64,000 nucleotides of DNA, taken from assembly GCF_021401125.1 (NCBI RefSeq), contig NZ_JACBFQ010000005.1:1-64000 (forward strand), in the 5' to 3' direction. The notes below the pieces were generated by a model. The model searched no databases and was not told where the DNA came from. It saw nothing but the letters and a program-made list of their open reading frames with translations. Source of the DNA: Xanthobacter sp. NM-59. Its GTDB lineage: Bacteria > Pseudomonadota > Alphaproteobacteria > Rhizobiales > Xanthobacteraceae. Positions 56,625 to 64,000 of the stretch are shown piece after piece; the first letter of the stretch is position 1; each line of letters starts with the position of its first letter. A program made the position numbers and the translations under genes.

Positions 56625-56978
56625 CTATGACCGCCGCTTCGCCCCAGAAGATGCGGCCAATCCGAGGAAGACCACGATGGCCCGGTTGAGGCGCAGGACA
56701 TCCTCATCATCCAGGCGCCCGACGCGCATCCCGACCTTGGATTTCGGGACGGTCGTGATCTTGTCCACCATCAGGCGGCACGTGGTCCTGAGCCCGTTAC
56801 GTTCGTTGGGCGCCACCGGAAGGCGGAACAGGGGTGCGTCGGACTCGTCGGTGGTGAAGGCGCAGATGGTGATCGAATCCGTGGCGTCAAAGGTATCATC
56901 CTGGACGATGACAACGGGACGCGGCTTGCCCGCATAGTCCTTGCCGCCGGCGACGGTCCAGATGTCACCACGCCTCAT
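56625..56978 (-). CDS. MazF/PemK-family toxin
   Basis: The 117-residue protein begins MRRGDIWTVAGGKDYAGKPRP and has VVIVQDDTFD, matching the MazF/PemK fold (GDIxxV...KPRPVVIVQ). It has the further conserved pattern SKVGMRVGRLDDEDVLRLNR. MazF-type toxins cleave mRNA or tRNA. The start overlaps the antitoxin stop by 4 nt (ATGA). It lies on the recombinase-bearing island, where such modules often stabilise the element. Confidence 0.9.
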   Translation of the reverse strand: MRRGDIWTVAGGKDYAGKPRPVVIVQDDTFDATDSITICAFTTDESDAPLFRLPVAPNERNGLRTTCRLMVDKITTVPKSKVGMRVGRLDDEDVLRLNRAIVVFLGLAASSGAKRRS

Positions 56979-57217
56979 TCATCACCCCAATCCGATGCCG
57001 CGTCGATGAAGGCCTGATCCTCACCGGCATGGGGGCTCGTCGCGACGGCCAGCGACTGGCGATGTGCCTCCGACCGGAAGGACGGTGCGCGCACGTCGGG
57101 CACCCAGATCTGGATGGGCCGCAAGCCCTGGGACCGCAGACGCGCGCGATAATCCCGGACCTTCACGCGGGAGGACTTGGGCGTCGATGCCGTGGGCACG
57201 TGATGGGACCTCGTCAT
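56975..57217 (-). CDS. MazE-like antitoxin (DUF3018 type)
   Basis: The 80-residue protein includes VKVRDYRARLRSQGLRPIQI and WVPDVRAPSF, a pattern I associate with DUF3018-type antitoxins paired with MazF toxins. It ends with an acidic segment, a common toxin-neutralising tail. The start is at ATG 57217, immediately beside a perfect 14-bp palindrome at 57218-57231 that is a likely autoregulation site. It overlaps the toxin gene by 4 nt. Confidence 0.85.
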   Translation of the reverse strand: MTRSHHVPTASTPKSSRVKVRDYRARLRSQGLRPIQIWVPDVRAPSFRSEAHRQSLAVATSPHAGEDQAFIDAASDWGDE

Positions 57218-57231
57218 GGTTACATGTAACC
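57218..57231 (-). promoter_or_regulatory. Palindromic operator candidate of the toxin-antitoxin pair
   Basis: GGTTACATGTAACC is a perfect 14-bp palindrome directly abutting the antitoxin start codon. Toxin-antitoxin operons are usually autorepressed through such palindromes at the promoter or start. The position over the ribosome-binding region is notable. Confidence 0.6.
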
Positions 57232-57529
57232 TAGCAGGAAGACCCGCCTGCAACCAGTGCTTTCGATGCGGAGTGGTTCGAACTGCATCATCGACGAGAA
57301 CGCAAATGGCCGCCCGCCGCCCTGCCGTTTTAGGCGCCTTTGCATTGACCTTCCCGCGCGTGCATAGCTAGTTTGCGAGGAACATAGCTCGCCGATACAG
57401 GGGTGCGCGAGAGCGTGGCGTTTGTCACATTGATGGGTCCTGCTCTGCTGAAATCGATCGGGGTCTAATGCGAGACCCTGGGCGTGGTGGGTCGCAGAGC
57501 TGCGTGAGCTTTCTGGGGCTGGAGGATAA

Positions 57530-57850
57530 ATGGCTGGTCGGACCATAACGCGGGTGGATCCGTGTGAAGCGGTTTATCAGCAGGTGGGGCTGTCTCGCAT
57601 CGAGTCCGCCCAGTTCGTCGAGATGGTCCTCAAAGAGATTGCCGACTGCCTCGCGCGCGGCGAGACAGTGAAATTGGCGTCCTTCGGCTCCTTCGTCGTC
57701 CGCGAGAAGGGTCAGCGCATCGGCCGCAATCCCAAGACCGGGCAGGAAGTGCCCATCGCGCCGCGCCGAGTGATGGTCTTCAAGCCGTCGAGCATCCTCA
57801 AGAACCGCATCAACGGCACACCTTCGGACGGGGCAGCCGACGAGGATTGA
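57530..57850 (+). CDS. Integration host factor alpha-like protein on the island
   Basis: The 106-residue protein contains [40 protein letters not shown], and [20 protein letters not shown], the pattern of IhfA. It keeps the proline in [11 protein letters not shown] that intercalates in DNA. IHF bends DNA at att and oriT sites. The location among integrase and relaxase genes suggests an element-encoded copy rather than the sole chromosomal ihfA, but that is not proven. A GGGTCT/AGACCC hairpin at 57461-57478 lies in its leader. Confidence 0.85.
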   Translation: MAGRTITRVDPCEAVYQQVGLSRIESAQFVEMVLKEIADCLARGETVKLASFGSFVVREKGQRIGRNPKTGQEVPIAPRRVMVFKPSSILKNRINGTPSDGAADED

Positions 57851-58223
57851 TACGAATTCCTTCAGGCAAGGCGGTGCGGCCGGAAGAAACTGCAGCTTTC
57901 ATTGCCTTGGGTGGCGGAACAGCTTTCGTTCAAAACCTACTGCGAAGAGGCGCCTTTTCAGAAGACACACCACGCTCTCGATCCAAGCCTATGTCTCCCC
58001 GCACGTCGTTCGATCCGTTGCAATCGCTCTTGGAGCGCCCACGCTCCCAATCCGCCTTATCTGCTTGCCGAGCCCTTGCCGGGCCGGGGGCAGCCGGTCA
58101 AGGCCGTGAGCCGCGCAGCGGGGGCGCGCCAGCGCCAGCCTTGAGGGGCTGGCTCAGGTCCAGCCCAATGCTTCGCAGCAGACAAGGCCTGCCCGCAGTG
58201 CTGCCGCTCCTTGGGAGAACGTC
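57851..58223. other. Intergenic region between IHF-like gene and relaxase
   Basis: About 370 bp separates the IHF-like gene from the convergent relaxase gene. A Pro/Arg-rich frame crosses it but has no family features. Complementary CAGCCCC-type segments near 58140 might act as a terminator. I claim nothing firm here. Confidence 0.35.
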
Positions 58224-60317
58224 TCACAACCCCAGCCCGCGTTTGCGTCCGAAGCTCCACTCGATGCCGCCGTCGTCGCGCACGGTACCGGTGACGTACT
58301 GCCCGATACGTTTCTCGATTGTGGGTTGCCACGGTACGAGCTGGAAGCCCATGCCGTCGTCGATCACGGCGAAGCGCCCGGAGGCGAGGTTGGCGGAGCC
58401 GGTGAGCTTGCCGCTGACATATTCGCCGGCTTTCGCCTCGACGAAGGCCAATCCCCGTTCCGCGGCCATCTCGCGACCGATGCGCGCGATCTCGGCTCGT
58501 TCCAGGCGCGCAAGGATGTCCCGCGGAGCCCGAACCGCCCCGTCCTCCAGCCGGACCGCGTGCCCCTGATCGACGAGGCTTTGCCGCCGCCTCTCCATCG
58601 CCTCGCTCACCTCCCGGCCGAACCCCGCCTCGGCCAGTGGCGTCCGCTCGCGCGAGGCCAGCTCCCGGTCGAGCCAGGTCGCCCCGTCGCTCCTTACCTG
58701 GTGGTCAAGGTTGAGGGTTGAGAGCGTGCGGACGGAGAAGTCCTTCGCCTGGTCCCGCGCATCATAGGCCATACCCCGCGCGGCGATATCGGCGGGGATC
58801 TTCCAATGGTCGGCGTCGATGCGCTCCACATGGCCTGCTCGGCGCAGCGCCTCGAGCCGGCGCACGTGGGAGCGGACGTAGGCTTCCGGATCGCCCTTGA
58901 TCCGCTCGATCTCCGGGCGGGCGGCCTCCAGATGCAAGCTCGGTCGGTAGATGCCGCCCGAGCGTTCTGCAAGGTCATGAATGTTGAGGTCCGCCGCCCG
59001 CGGCTCGGCTTTGACCGGAATAGGATCGAGCGCAACGATGTGCCCCCGTCCGACCGCGTCCAGCCGGGTGGCGTCCGCCGTTTCCACGTAGTGGGTGCGT
59101 CCATCCACGGCGTCGATGACGAGGTGCATTCGGTCGCCCATCTCGTCGCCGGCGGCAAGGCCCTTGGCCAACACCCGCCCGACGATGGGCTCGGTGACGG
59201 TCTGACCGTGGAGGACGTAGCGATCCGTCCCCCGCTCCTCGGCGAGGCCGTGATCGGCCAGCGTGCGCTGCATGGTCGCGACGATCTCGTTGCGCGTGCC
59301 GAGATCGCGCAACGTGCGCTCCGCATCCGCCTTCAGCCGCCAGCGGGCGGGCTCGACTTCTTCGGCGAGGCCGTAGCGCTCCAGCCGCTTCGCGCGGTCC
59401 ACCAGCAAGTGACGATTGGCCCGCACCGTATAGCTGTCGGTAGCATCGGGTCGAAGGTCGACGATGCCGCGCTCCTCCTGCTCGGCGAGGAGCATTCGGT
59501 CGAGCCGCGTCAGCCGTTCGGCCCCGACTTCCCGCCGGAGCTTCTGGGTCACCTCCAGCTCGGTCTGCGGCCCGAGTTCCAGCGTCACCAGCTCCTGCGC
59601 CCGGTGGCGGATGCCTTGGGCGATGTAGTCGCCGGCGATGTTGAGGATGCGGCCATCATCGAGCACGCCCCGCACCAGGATGTGGGTGTGGGGATGGCCG
59701 GTGTTGTGGTGATCGACGGCGATCCAGTCGAGCCGGGTGTCGAGGTCCTGCTCCATCTGGCGCATGAGGTCGCGGGTGAAGCCCTTGAGGTCGCCCATCT
59801 CGACGCCATCCTCGGGAGCGACGATGAAGCGGAACTGGTGGCGGTCGTCGCGCCCCCGTTCGACGAAGGCGCGGCCGTCCGCCTCGTCCTCCAACGCGGA
59901 ATAGGCCCGGCCCTTCTCGCCCTCCCGCGTGACCCCGTCGCGTTCCAGATAGCGGAGGTGGGCGTCCATGGCGGTACGGGCGGTGCCGCGCATGCCCGAT
60001 GCCCCGCGCCGGGGGTTGAGCCTGACGATGCGGGCCTTCACCACCACGCGGCGGGACCGGAAGCGCGGACCGCCTTTGTCCTGACCCCGTCCCTCCGCCG
60101 GGAAGCCGGCCACCACCCTGGCGCCGCGCCCGCGCGCATTGAACCGCCCGCTTCCCTTCCCAGCTGGACCATCGCCATAAGGCGACGCTCCGCCGGCCTT
60201 GCGCGCGGCGGCCTGGACTTGGTTCAGGAAGGACTGTGCCCGCGGGTGGGCGCGCGTGCTCTCGGCGCGCAGCCGCCCCGCGCGGATACGGAAATCACTG
60301 TCGTCCCGGTCTGCCAT
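58224..60317 (-). CDS. Conjugative relaxase (VirD2/TraI-like, DUF3363)
   Basis: The 697-residue protein starts MADRDDSDFRIRAGRLRAE. The N-terminal half has the relaxase fold, with the three-His metal motif in DHHNTGHPHTHILVRG (~200-215) and HQFRFIVAPEDG. YLERDGVTREGEKG contains a candidate active-site Tyr near residue 120. The C-terminal half matches the DUF3363 domain seen in rhizobial mobilisation proteins. It would nick oriT and lead strand transfer. No tra/trb or virD4-like genes are visible, so in this window the element looks mobilisable rather than self-transmissible. The frame upstream to 60422 is rejected as non-relaxase. Confidence 0.88.
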   Translation of the reverse strand: MADRDDSDFRIRAGRLRAESTRAHPRAQSFLNQVQAAARKAGGASPYGDGPAGKGSGRFNARGRGARVVAGFPAEGRGQDKGGPRFRSRRVVVKARIVRLNPRRGASGMRGTARTAMDAHLRYLERDGVTREGEKGRAYSALEDEADGRAFVERGRDDRHQFRFIVAPEDGVEMGDLKGFTRDLMRQMEQDLDTRLDWIAVDHHNTGHPHTHILVRGVLDDGRILNIAGDYIAQGIRHRAQELVTLELGPQTELEVTQKLRREVGAERLTRLDRMLLAEQEERGIVDLRPDATDSYTVRANRHLLVDRAKRLERYGLAEEVEPARWRLKADAERTLRDLGTRNEIVATMQRTLADHGLAEERGTDRYVLHGQTVTEPIVGRVLAKGLAAGDEMGDRMHLVIDAVDGRTHYVETADATRLDAVGRGHIVALDPIPVKAEPRAADLNIHDLAERSGGIYRPSLHLEAARPEIERIKGDPEAYVRSHVRRLEALRRAGHVERIDADHWKIPADIAARGMAYDARDQAKDFSVRTLSTLNLDHQVRSDGATWLDRELASRERTPLAEAGFGREVSEAMERRRQSLVDQGHAVRLEDGAVRAPRDILARLERAEIARIGREMAAERGLAFVEAKAGEYVSGKLTGSANLASGRFAVIDDGMGFQLVPWQPTIEKRIGQYVTGTVRDDGGIEWSFGRKRGLGL

Positions 60318-60610
60318 GGGGCGCAGAATTGACGCTGGTTTCGAGGCATTCAAGCCTTCAAATCCGGCTATCGTAGTATAGCGTAGAAAAACTTGCCGTG
60401 GCGTTGAAAATTCGATGGGCACCTCTTAGGAGAAGCACCTCAACATACTCATACAAAATCATATTCTGAGGCAAAGGAGCAGCAGTGCACCATGCACGAT
60501 GACCGAATCCCGCGTTTTCTGAAGCAGAAAACAATGTGCAGACAAGATTTTGCGAGCAATGCGAGCGCGGATTGAAAATCCGCTTTATCTTGCCATCACT
60601 CTCCCGCTGC
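60318..60610. other. Relaxase upstream region with dyads, oriT candidate
   Basis: This ~290-bp AT-richer stretch between the relaxase start and an IS66-type end holds a perfect dyad GTTTTCTG/CAGAAAAC with a 3-nt spacer at 60514-60532. A second GTGCA/TGCAC dyad with a 3-nt spacer lies at 60485-60497. Relaxase genes commonly lie beside their oriT, which carry such repeats. The nick site is not identified. Confidence 0.4.
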
Positions 60611-62240
60611 GTAAGCGTCCGGCCCCTGCACAGTATTGGCGTGGTGCAAAATCGGGGCATGTCGGGTTCCTTCGTAGCATGGAGGATCTCCGATGAATTT
60701 GAGACATTTCGAGAACACGGCGCGGCAGTCCTTTTGGGTTGTTCACATCGAGGCGTGGCGGCAGAGCGGGCTGGACCGGACGAACTATTGCCGCCAGCAC
60801 GGACTCTGGAAGTGCACGTTCGATCGCTGGCTGAAGTATCTGGCCGGCAAGGAAGCGGCCCGTAAGCATGTGGAATATCAGGCGGAACTGCGCCGGTCGA
60901 AGCGCCGTGAAGCCGAGGAAAAGCGCCAGAAGAGACGCGCCCGGCTGCGCTTCAGCGTGAGCACGGATGAGCGCAACCGTGCGCTTCAGGCGTTCTGGGC
61001 GATGCATGTCGAGGCGATGAACTGGAGCGGGATGGGCATGCGCGAGTACGCCGCTGCGCTCAATCTGTCGCCGACGAGCCTGCGCAAATGGCGCGACCGG
61101 CTGGACGAGGGCGAGGTGGAGATCGACTGGCGCGCGCATCTTCACCCCTCCGCCCGTCCGGTCGTTGGCACTAGTGCCAGCGAAAAGCCGGCGGACGGCC
61201 TCTTGACGGCTCCGTCGTAGGGCGAACCGGAGGCGCCGCGGCAGCCGATCCAGCGTGTCTTCAGCGACGAGGAAAAGCGCGCCATCGCACTAGAGAGCGA
61301 CTAGGCGGGCGTCAGCGTGTCGAGCGTGGCGCGCAAGCACGGCATCGTCACGGGACTGCTGTTCCGCTGGCGGGTGCAGTTCGGCGTCGCGCAGAAGAAG
61401 CGCGCGAAGCTGGCGCCCGTCGCGCTGGACGAAGGAACGCCGGCGGCACGTGTGGCCATGCTGATCGAAGGCATCGACTGGCGTGCGCCGGAACGTGTCT
61501 GGAAACCGGCGCTGGCGGGATGAAAAGACACGCAAATGCCGACAGATGAAGGCTTCTAAGCTGGGCGCGACGCGGTTTTGCAGTAGAATAGCGCATGCGC
61601 CTCGATCTGGATAACCTGCCCTCCGATGTCGACCTCCTGCACCAGCTGGTGCGCGAGATTGTGGGTGTCGTCGAGAGCCGCGACGGCGAGATCGAGCGCC
61701 TTCAGTCGATCATCAAGAAGCTGCAGCGGGGGCAGTTCGGCCGCCGTTCCAAACGCCTCGCTCCCGATCAGGTGGCGCTCGCGCTGGAAGATCTCGACAG
61801 CGACATCGCCCGCATCAGGGAGTGCCGGCCAGGCGTCGATGAGCCGCCGGCCGAGCGGCCGCCCCATCGCAAGGCACGGCCCGATGACCTGCCGCGCAAA
61901 GACGTGCTCATCGACGTCGAGCACGAGGTCTGCGCGTGCTGCGGTGGCCCTCTCCATGCCATCGACGAGAGCCAGGCGGAGATGCTCGACTGGGTTCCGG
62001 CGCAGCTGCGGGTGATCCGTATCACGCGGCCCAAATACGCGTGCCGTGTCTGCGAAAGCGTCACGCAGGCGCCCGCGCCGGAGCGGTTGATTGCCGGCGG
62101 TCTGGCGACGCCGGCGCTGCTGGCGCAGGTGCTGATCTGCAAATATTGCGATCACACGCCGCTCTACCGGCAGTCGCAGATCTTCGCCCGGCATGGTGTC
62201 GATCTGGCACGCTCCACGCTGGCCGGATGGGTCGGCGGCG
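60611..62240 (+). mobile_element. Degenerate IS66-family element (left end preserved)
   Basis: GTAAGCGTCCGG at 60611 matches the conserved IS66-family terminal sequence (GTAAGCG). A tnpA-type gene with two in-frame stops follows, then a truncated tnpC-type gene, with no room for tnpB between them. The right end is lost where an IS3-type fragment begins near 62240. The element is therefore non-functional on its own. Confidence 0.75.
60693..61523 (+). pseudogene. IS66-type TnpA pseudogene interrupted by two TAG codons
   Basis: The frame from ATG 60693 encodes an IS66 accessory TnpA-like protein (FWAMHVEAMNWSGMGMREYA, LSPTSLRKWRDRLD). TAG codons at 61218-61220 and 61302-61304 interrupt it. After them the same frame continues with family-like sequence (VARKHGIVTGLLFRWRVQFG) to a TGA at 61521-61523. 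Both stops could have arisen from CAG (Gln) by C-to-T change. The first 175 residues could still be translated. Confidence 0.75.
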
Positions 62241-62245
62241 CATGA
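61595..62245 (+). pseudogene. IS66 TnpC transposase, C-terminally truncated
   Basis: The frame encodes the N-terminal ~216 residues of an IS66 transposase. It has the leucine-rich coiled-coil start, QFGRRSKRLAPDQ, the zinc-finger-like CACCGGPLHAI and YACRVCESVTQAPAPERLI, and HTPLYRQSQIFARHGVDLAR. It stops just after LAGWVG, before the DDE catalytic region. The break coincides with the start of an IS3-type fragment, so the catalytic part was lost by insertion or recombination. Confidence 0.8.
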
Positions 62246-62620
62246 CGGCCGAGCGGGATACCTCGCTGGTCATGGATGCGCTGATGATGGCCGTCTGGCG
62301 GCGCGGCAAGGCCGATTCCCTGCGGCATCACTCGGACCAGGGATCGCAATACACAAGTGCGCAGTTTCAAGGGCTTCTGGCCGATAACGGCATCACCTGT
62401 TCGATGAGCCGGGCCGGCAACGTCTGGGATAATTCCGTGATGGAGAGCTTCTTCTCTTCCCTGAAAACCGAGCGGACCGCCCGCAAGGTCTACCGCACCC
62501 GAGACGAAGCGCGGGCTGATGTCTTCGATTACATTGAGCGCTTCTACAACCTGTGCAGACGTCATTCAAAACTGGGCTATCTCAGCCCCATGGAGTTCGA
62601 GGCCCGCTATGCTAACTTAA
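62242..62620 (+). pseudogene. IS3-family transposase OrfB fragment (3' part)
   Basis: The frame from 62242 matches the C-terminal part of IS3-type OrfB integrases: SLVMDALMMAVWRR, HHSDQGSQYTSAQFQGLLAD, NVWDNSVMESFFSSLKTERT, and ERFYNLCRRHSKLGYLSPME. The second Asp and the Glu of the DDE triad are present. The first Asp and everything upstream are missing. The open frame runs on past the usual OrfB end, another sign of decay. Confidence 0.82.
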
Positions 62621-62694
62621 CCCGCTGGCCACGGAACCGGCAGCAGCTAAACTTTCTACCCCGCAGCGCGGTCCATGACAGCCGATGCAGTAAG

Positions 62695-62916
62695 CTAATC
62701 TTGGATAGTATCGGCGAACGCCCGGGCAAAGCGGATAGCCAGAGCCCGAGCGTCCGCCTGGAGCTGGACGTTGCTTTTTGGTGCGTCAGCGCTGTTACGG
62801 ACAGGGATATCGAGCGTGAGGGTGCCTCCGCCGACATCTTGCTCGCGCCAGATCACCCGGGCGAGCAGGTGCTCGGCGTCGAGCGACTGAAAAACGATGT
62901 TGAGGCCTTTATTCAT
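62695..62916 (-). CDS. Small hypothetical protein
   Basis: I do not recognise a family. The 73-residue frame (MNKGLNIVFQSLDAEHLLAR; ending RFARAFADTIQD) has balanced composition and a mixed alpha/beta look, unlike the noise frames around it. It may form part of the small-gene group to its right, which is on the same strand. Confidence 0.5.
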   Translation of the reverse strand: MNKGLNIVFQSLDAEHLLARVIWREQDVGGGTLTLDIPVRNSADAPKSNVQLQADARALAIRFARAFADTIQD

Positions 62917-62988
62917 GGCGATCTGGCTGCCTTTCCGCTGTCGGGCATGGCCTGCGGCGCACCTGGGCGCCGGCCGAAAATCCGCGCG

Positions 62989-63363
62989 CTAAAAAAGTCG
63001 GCTGCGAACAGGCGGCGGAACTGGAGCGACATTGGCCACTCCTGTGAAGGGGGCGTTCATCTGATCGGCGGCGACGGCCGAGGGCAAATCGCGGCTGCTG
63101 GTCGATCGTTGGCGATCCTTCAACAGGGCGGCCTCCAACTCGACAGGGTCGATATCGAGACGTGCACTTCGCCCCTGAGGGGTGGAAATCGCTGGGGTAT
63201 GCAGCATCGACGCTACACGCCGGTACGCGACGAAGGAGACGCCAAGAAGCTGCTCTTCATCCGTCACCACACGATACGTCCCCGCCGGCAGGAGGGCATC
63301 GGCGCCGCCCAGGCGAAAAGGGTGATCGAATGTGACGGTGGTTTCACGTGTTCGGATGTTCAT
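62989..63363 (-). CDS. Hypothetical protein, 124 residues
   Basis: No named family is assigned. The N-terminal half contains ETTVTFDHPFRLGGADALLP and AGTYRVVTDEEQLLGVSFVA. That is a beta-rich pattern I have seen in uncharacterised proteins of rhizobia. The C-terminal half is Pro/Ser-rich and probably disordered. No signal peptide is evident. It sits 14 nt downstream of the 42-residue basic protein gene on the same strand, so they may be co-transcribed. Confidence 0.65.
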   Translation of the reverse strand: MNIRTRETTVTFDHPFRLGGADALLPAGTYRVVTDEEQLLGVSFVAYRRVASMLHTPAISTPQGRSARLDIDPVELEAALLKDRQRSTSSRDLPSAVAADQMNAPFTGVANVAPVPPPVRSRLF

Positions 63364-63377
63364 GACCGTACCTCAGT

Positions 63378-63506
63378 TTAGCTCTTCTTTTTTGGAGTTC
63401 CTGTGGACGCGGGAGTCCCTTTGACGAAGAGGGGTTGGGCCTCAGGCTGCTTTATCTTTTTCGGCTTCTTGGCTTCGCGATTGCCGCGTTGCTGGCCTTT
63501 GGCCAT
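63378..63506 (-). CDS. Short basic Lys-rich protein
   Basis: A 42-residue peptide starts MAKGQQRGNREAKKPKKIKQ and ends STGTPKKKS. A strong AGGAGG ribosome site lies at the right distance from ATG 63506. The MAKGQQRxNRExKKPK opening recurs as a tiny conserved hypothetical in alphaproteobacteria. The function is unknown. The longer frame to 63710 is unlikely given the ribosome site. Confidence 0.75.
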   Translation of the reverse strand: MAKGQQRGNREAKKPKKIKQPEAQPLFVKGTPASTGTPKKKS

Positions 63507-63548
63507 AGGTGCCTCCTGGAAGTCTATCGGTTGATACCGGGGGTGAAA

Positions 63549-63587
63549 CGAAAAACGCCTCGCAACCTCAATGAGGTAGCAAGGCGT
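63549..63587 (-). terminator. Rho-independent terminator downstream of cspA
   Basis: On the minus strand ACGCCT and ACCTC arms (63566-63587) pair with GAGGT and AGGCGT (63555-63576, two mismatches), followed by a TTTTT-like run at 63550-63554. It lies ~130 nt after the cold-shock gene stop. Confidence 0.75.
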
Positions 63588-63715
63588 CGCACGCCCTGCA
63601 GGGCGAAGGGGGGGCACATCGCGGTCAAAGCTGCCGGTACATCCGCGGTCAGCGACAGGCGCGCGATGTGCAGGGCCGCCATTCCCGGAAGGGTCCGGTC
63701 CGACGGCCATTCAAA

Positions 63716-63928
63716 TCAGCTCAGGTCCTTAAGCATTTCGGCGGACATCTTGCCGCTCTTGCGGTCCGCAACGAGCTCAAAGCCCACCTTCTGGCCTTCG
63801 CGCAGATCGCTGAGACCCGCGCGCTCCACCGCGCTGATATGGACGAAGGCGTCGCCGCCACCTGCATCGGGGACGATAAATCCAAAGCCCTTCTGGGCGT
63901 TGAACCACTTCACGGTTCCCTCAGTCAT
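63716..63928 (-). CDS. Cold-shock protein, CspA family
   Basis: The 70-residue protein begins [20 protein letters not shown] and has the RNA-binding motifs RNP1 (KGFGFI) and RNP2 (DAFVHISAV). It ends with [20 protein letters not shown]. Csp proteins bind single-stranded nucleic acid and act as RNA chaperones. A perfect CCCAGCC/GGCTGGG hairpin at 63958-63975 lies in its leader, 30 nt before the start. Confidence 0.97.
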   Translation of the reverse strand: MTEGTVKWFNAQKGFGFIVPDAGGGDAFVHISAVERAGLSDLREGQKVGFELVADRKSGKMSAEMLKDLS

Positions 63929-64000
63929 GGGAAACCCTTTCGATCTAATATTTAGCTCCCAGCCTGCTGGCTGGGCGTCGAAATCGCATTTTTTGGCGAG

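Noticed and set aside
57847-58569. 240-residue plus-strand frame between the IHF-like and relaxase genes
   Set aside because: Pro/Arg/Ser-rich, overlaps the relaxase 3' end antisense, and has no family features.
58806-60332. 508-residue plus-strand frame over the relaxase
   Set aside because: Shadow frame without motifs. The relaxase has the three-His motif and DUF3363-like region.
61936-63381. 481-residue frame spanning the IS3 remnant and beyond
   Set aside because: Only the ~125 residues from 62242 resemble a transposase. The rest is antisense to better small genes or shadows the IS66 tnpC frame.

Overview
The window is high-GC alphaproteobacterial chromosome. It fits a Hyphomicrobiales/Rhizobiales member, most plausibly near Xanthobacteraceae. 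That is an inference from rhizobial-type motC-fliK motility genes, a RegB/RegA redox pair, the tig-clpP-clpX-lon-hupB order, a LivFGHM-type transporter block and family-typical small proteins. I ran no searches, so family names rest on motifs and general similarity I recognise.

Layout. 1-4.4 kb: the end of a flagellar operon (motC, fliK, a secreted lytic transglycosylase). 5.2-10.3 kb: cytochrome bd oxidase cydA-cydB-cydX followed by a RegBA-type sensor/regulator pair, which together form a low-oxygen respiration module. 10.4-15.8 kb: a glutaminase-STAS-cyclic-nucleotide-binding fusion, a FecR-domain protein, a NUDIX protein with a very long Lys/Ala/Pro tail, and a SIMPL-domain protein. 16.1-29.9 kb: a catabolic module with a membrane histidine kinase and a sigma-54 activator. 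An array of inverted repeats and a consensus -24/-12 promoter follow, then two tandem periplasmic binding proteins, LivHMGF-type permeases and ATPases, two iron-type alcohol dehydrogenases and a succinate-semialdehyde-type aldehyde dehydrogenase. The substrate is probably a small alcohol, diol or hydroxy acid oxidised through an aldehyde.

30.3-36.4 kb, minus strand: a compact three-gene operon encodes a DUF559/Vsr-like nuclease, a protein with two winged-helix repeats, and a 1132-residue protein with two P-loop ATPase domains, the second HerA-like. Junctions are 1 nt and a 4-nt overlap. This is the best candidate for an undescribed system, probably anti-mobile-element defence or DNA processing. 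A peptide-deformylase-like protein lacking two of three metal ligands lies just downstream.

36.7-54.3 kb is mostly core genome: a soluble zinc-binding chemoreceptor, an SGNH hydrolase, tRNA-Asp, tRNA-Val and tRNA-Leu, hupB, lon, clpX, clpP, tig, a copper-less multicopper-oxidase-fold protein, the NAD(P)HX repair enzyme, and glnB-glnA behind a sigma-54-type promoter.

54.5 kb onward is a mobile island beginning at tRNA-Glu. A large serine recombinase gene runs into the tRNA on the opposite strand. Next come a MazEF-type toxin-antitoxin pair with a palindromic operator candidate, an IHF-alpha-like gene, a MOB-type relaxase with a possible oriT, and decayed IS66 and IS3 remnants. The last part holds small genes (two hypotheticals, a basic peptide, cspA). 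The far island boundary is not visible.
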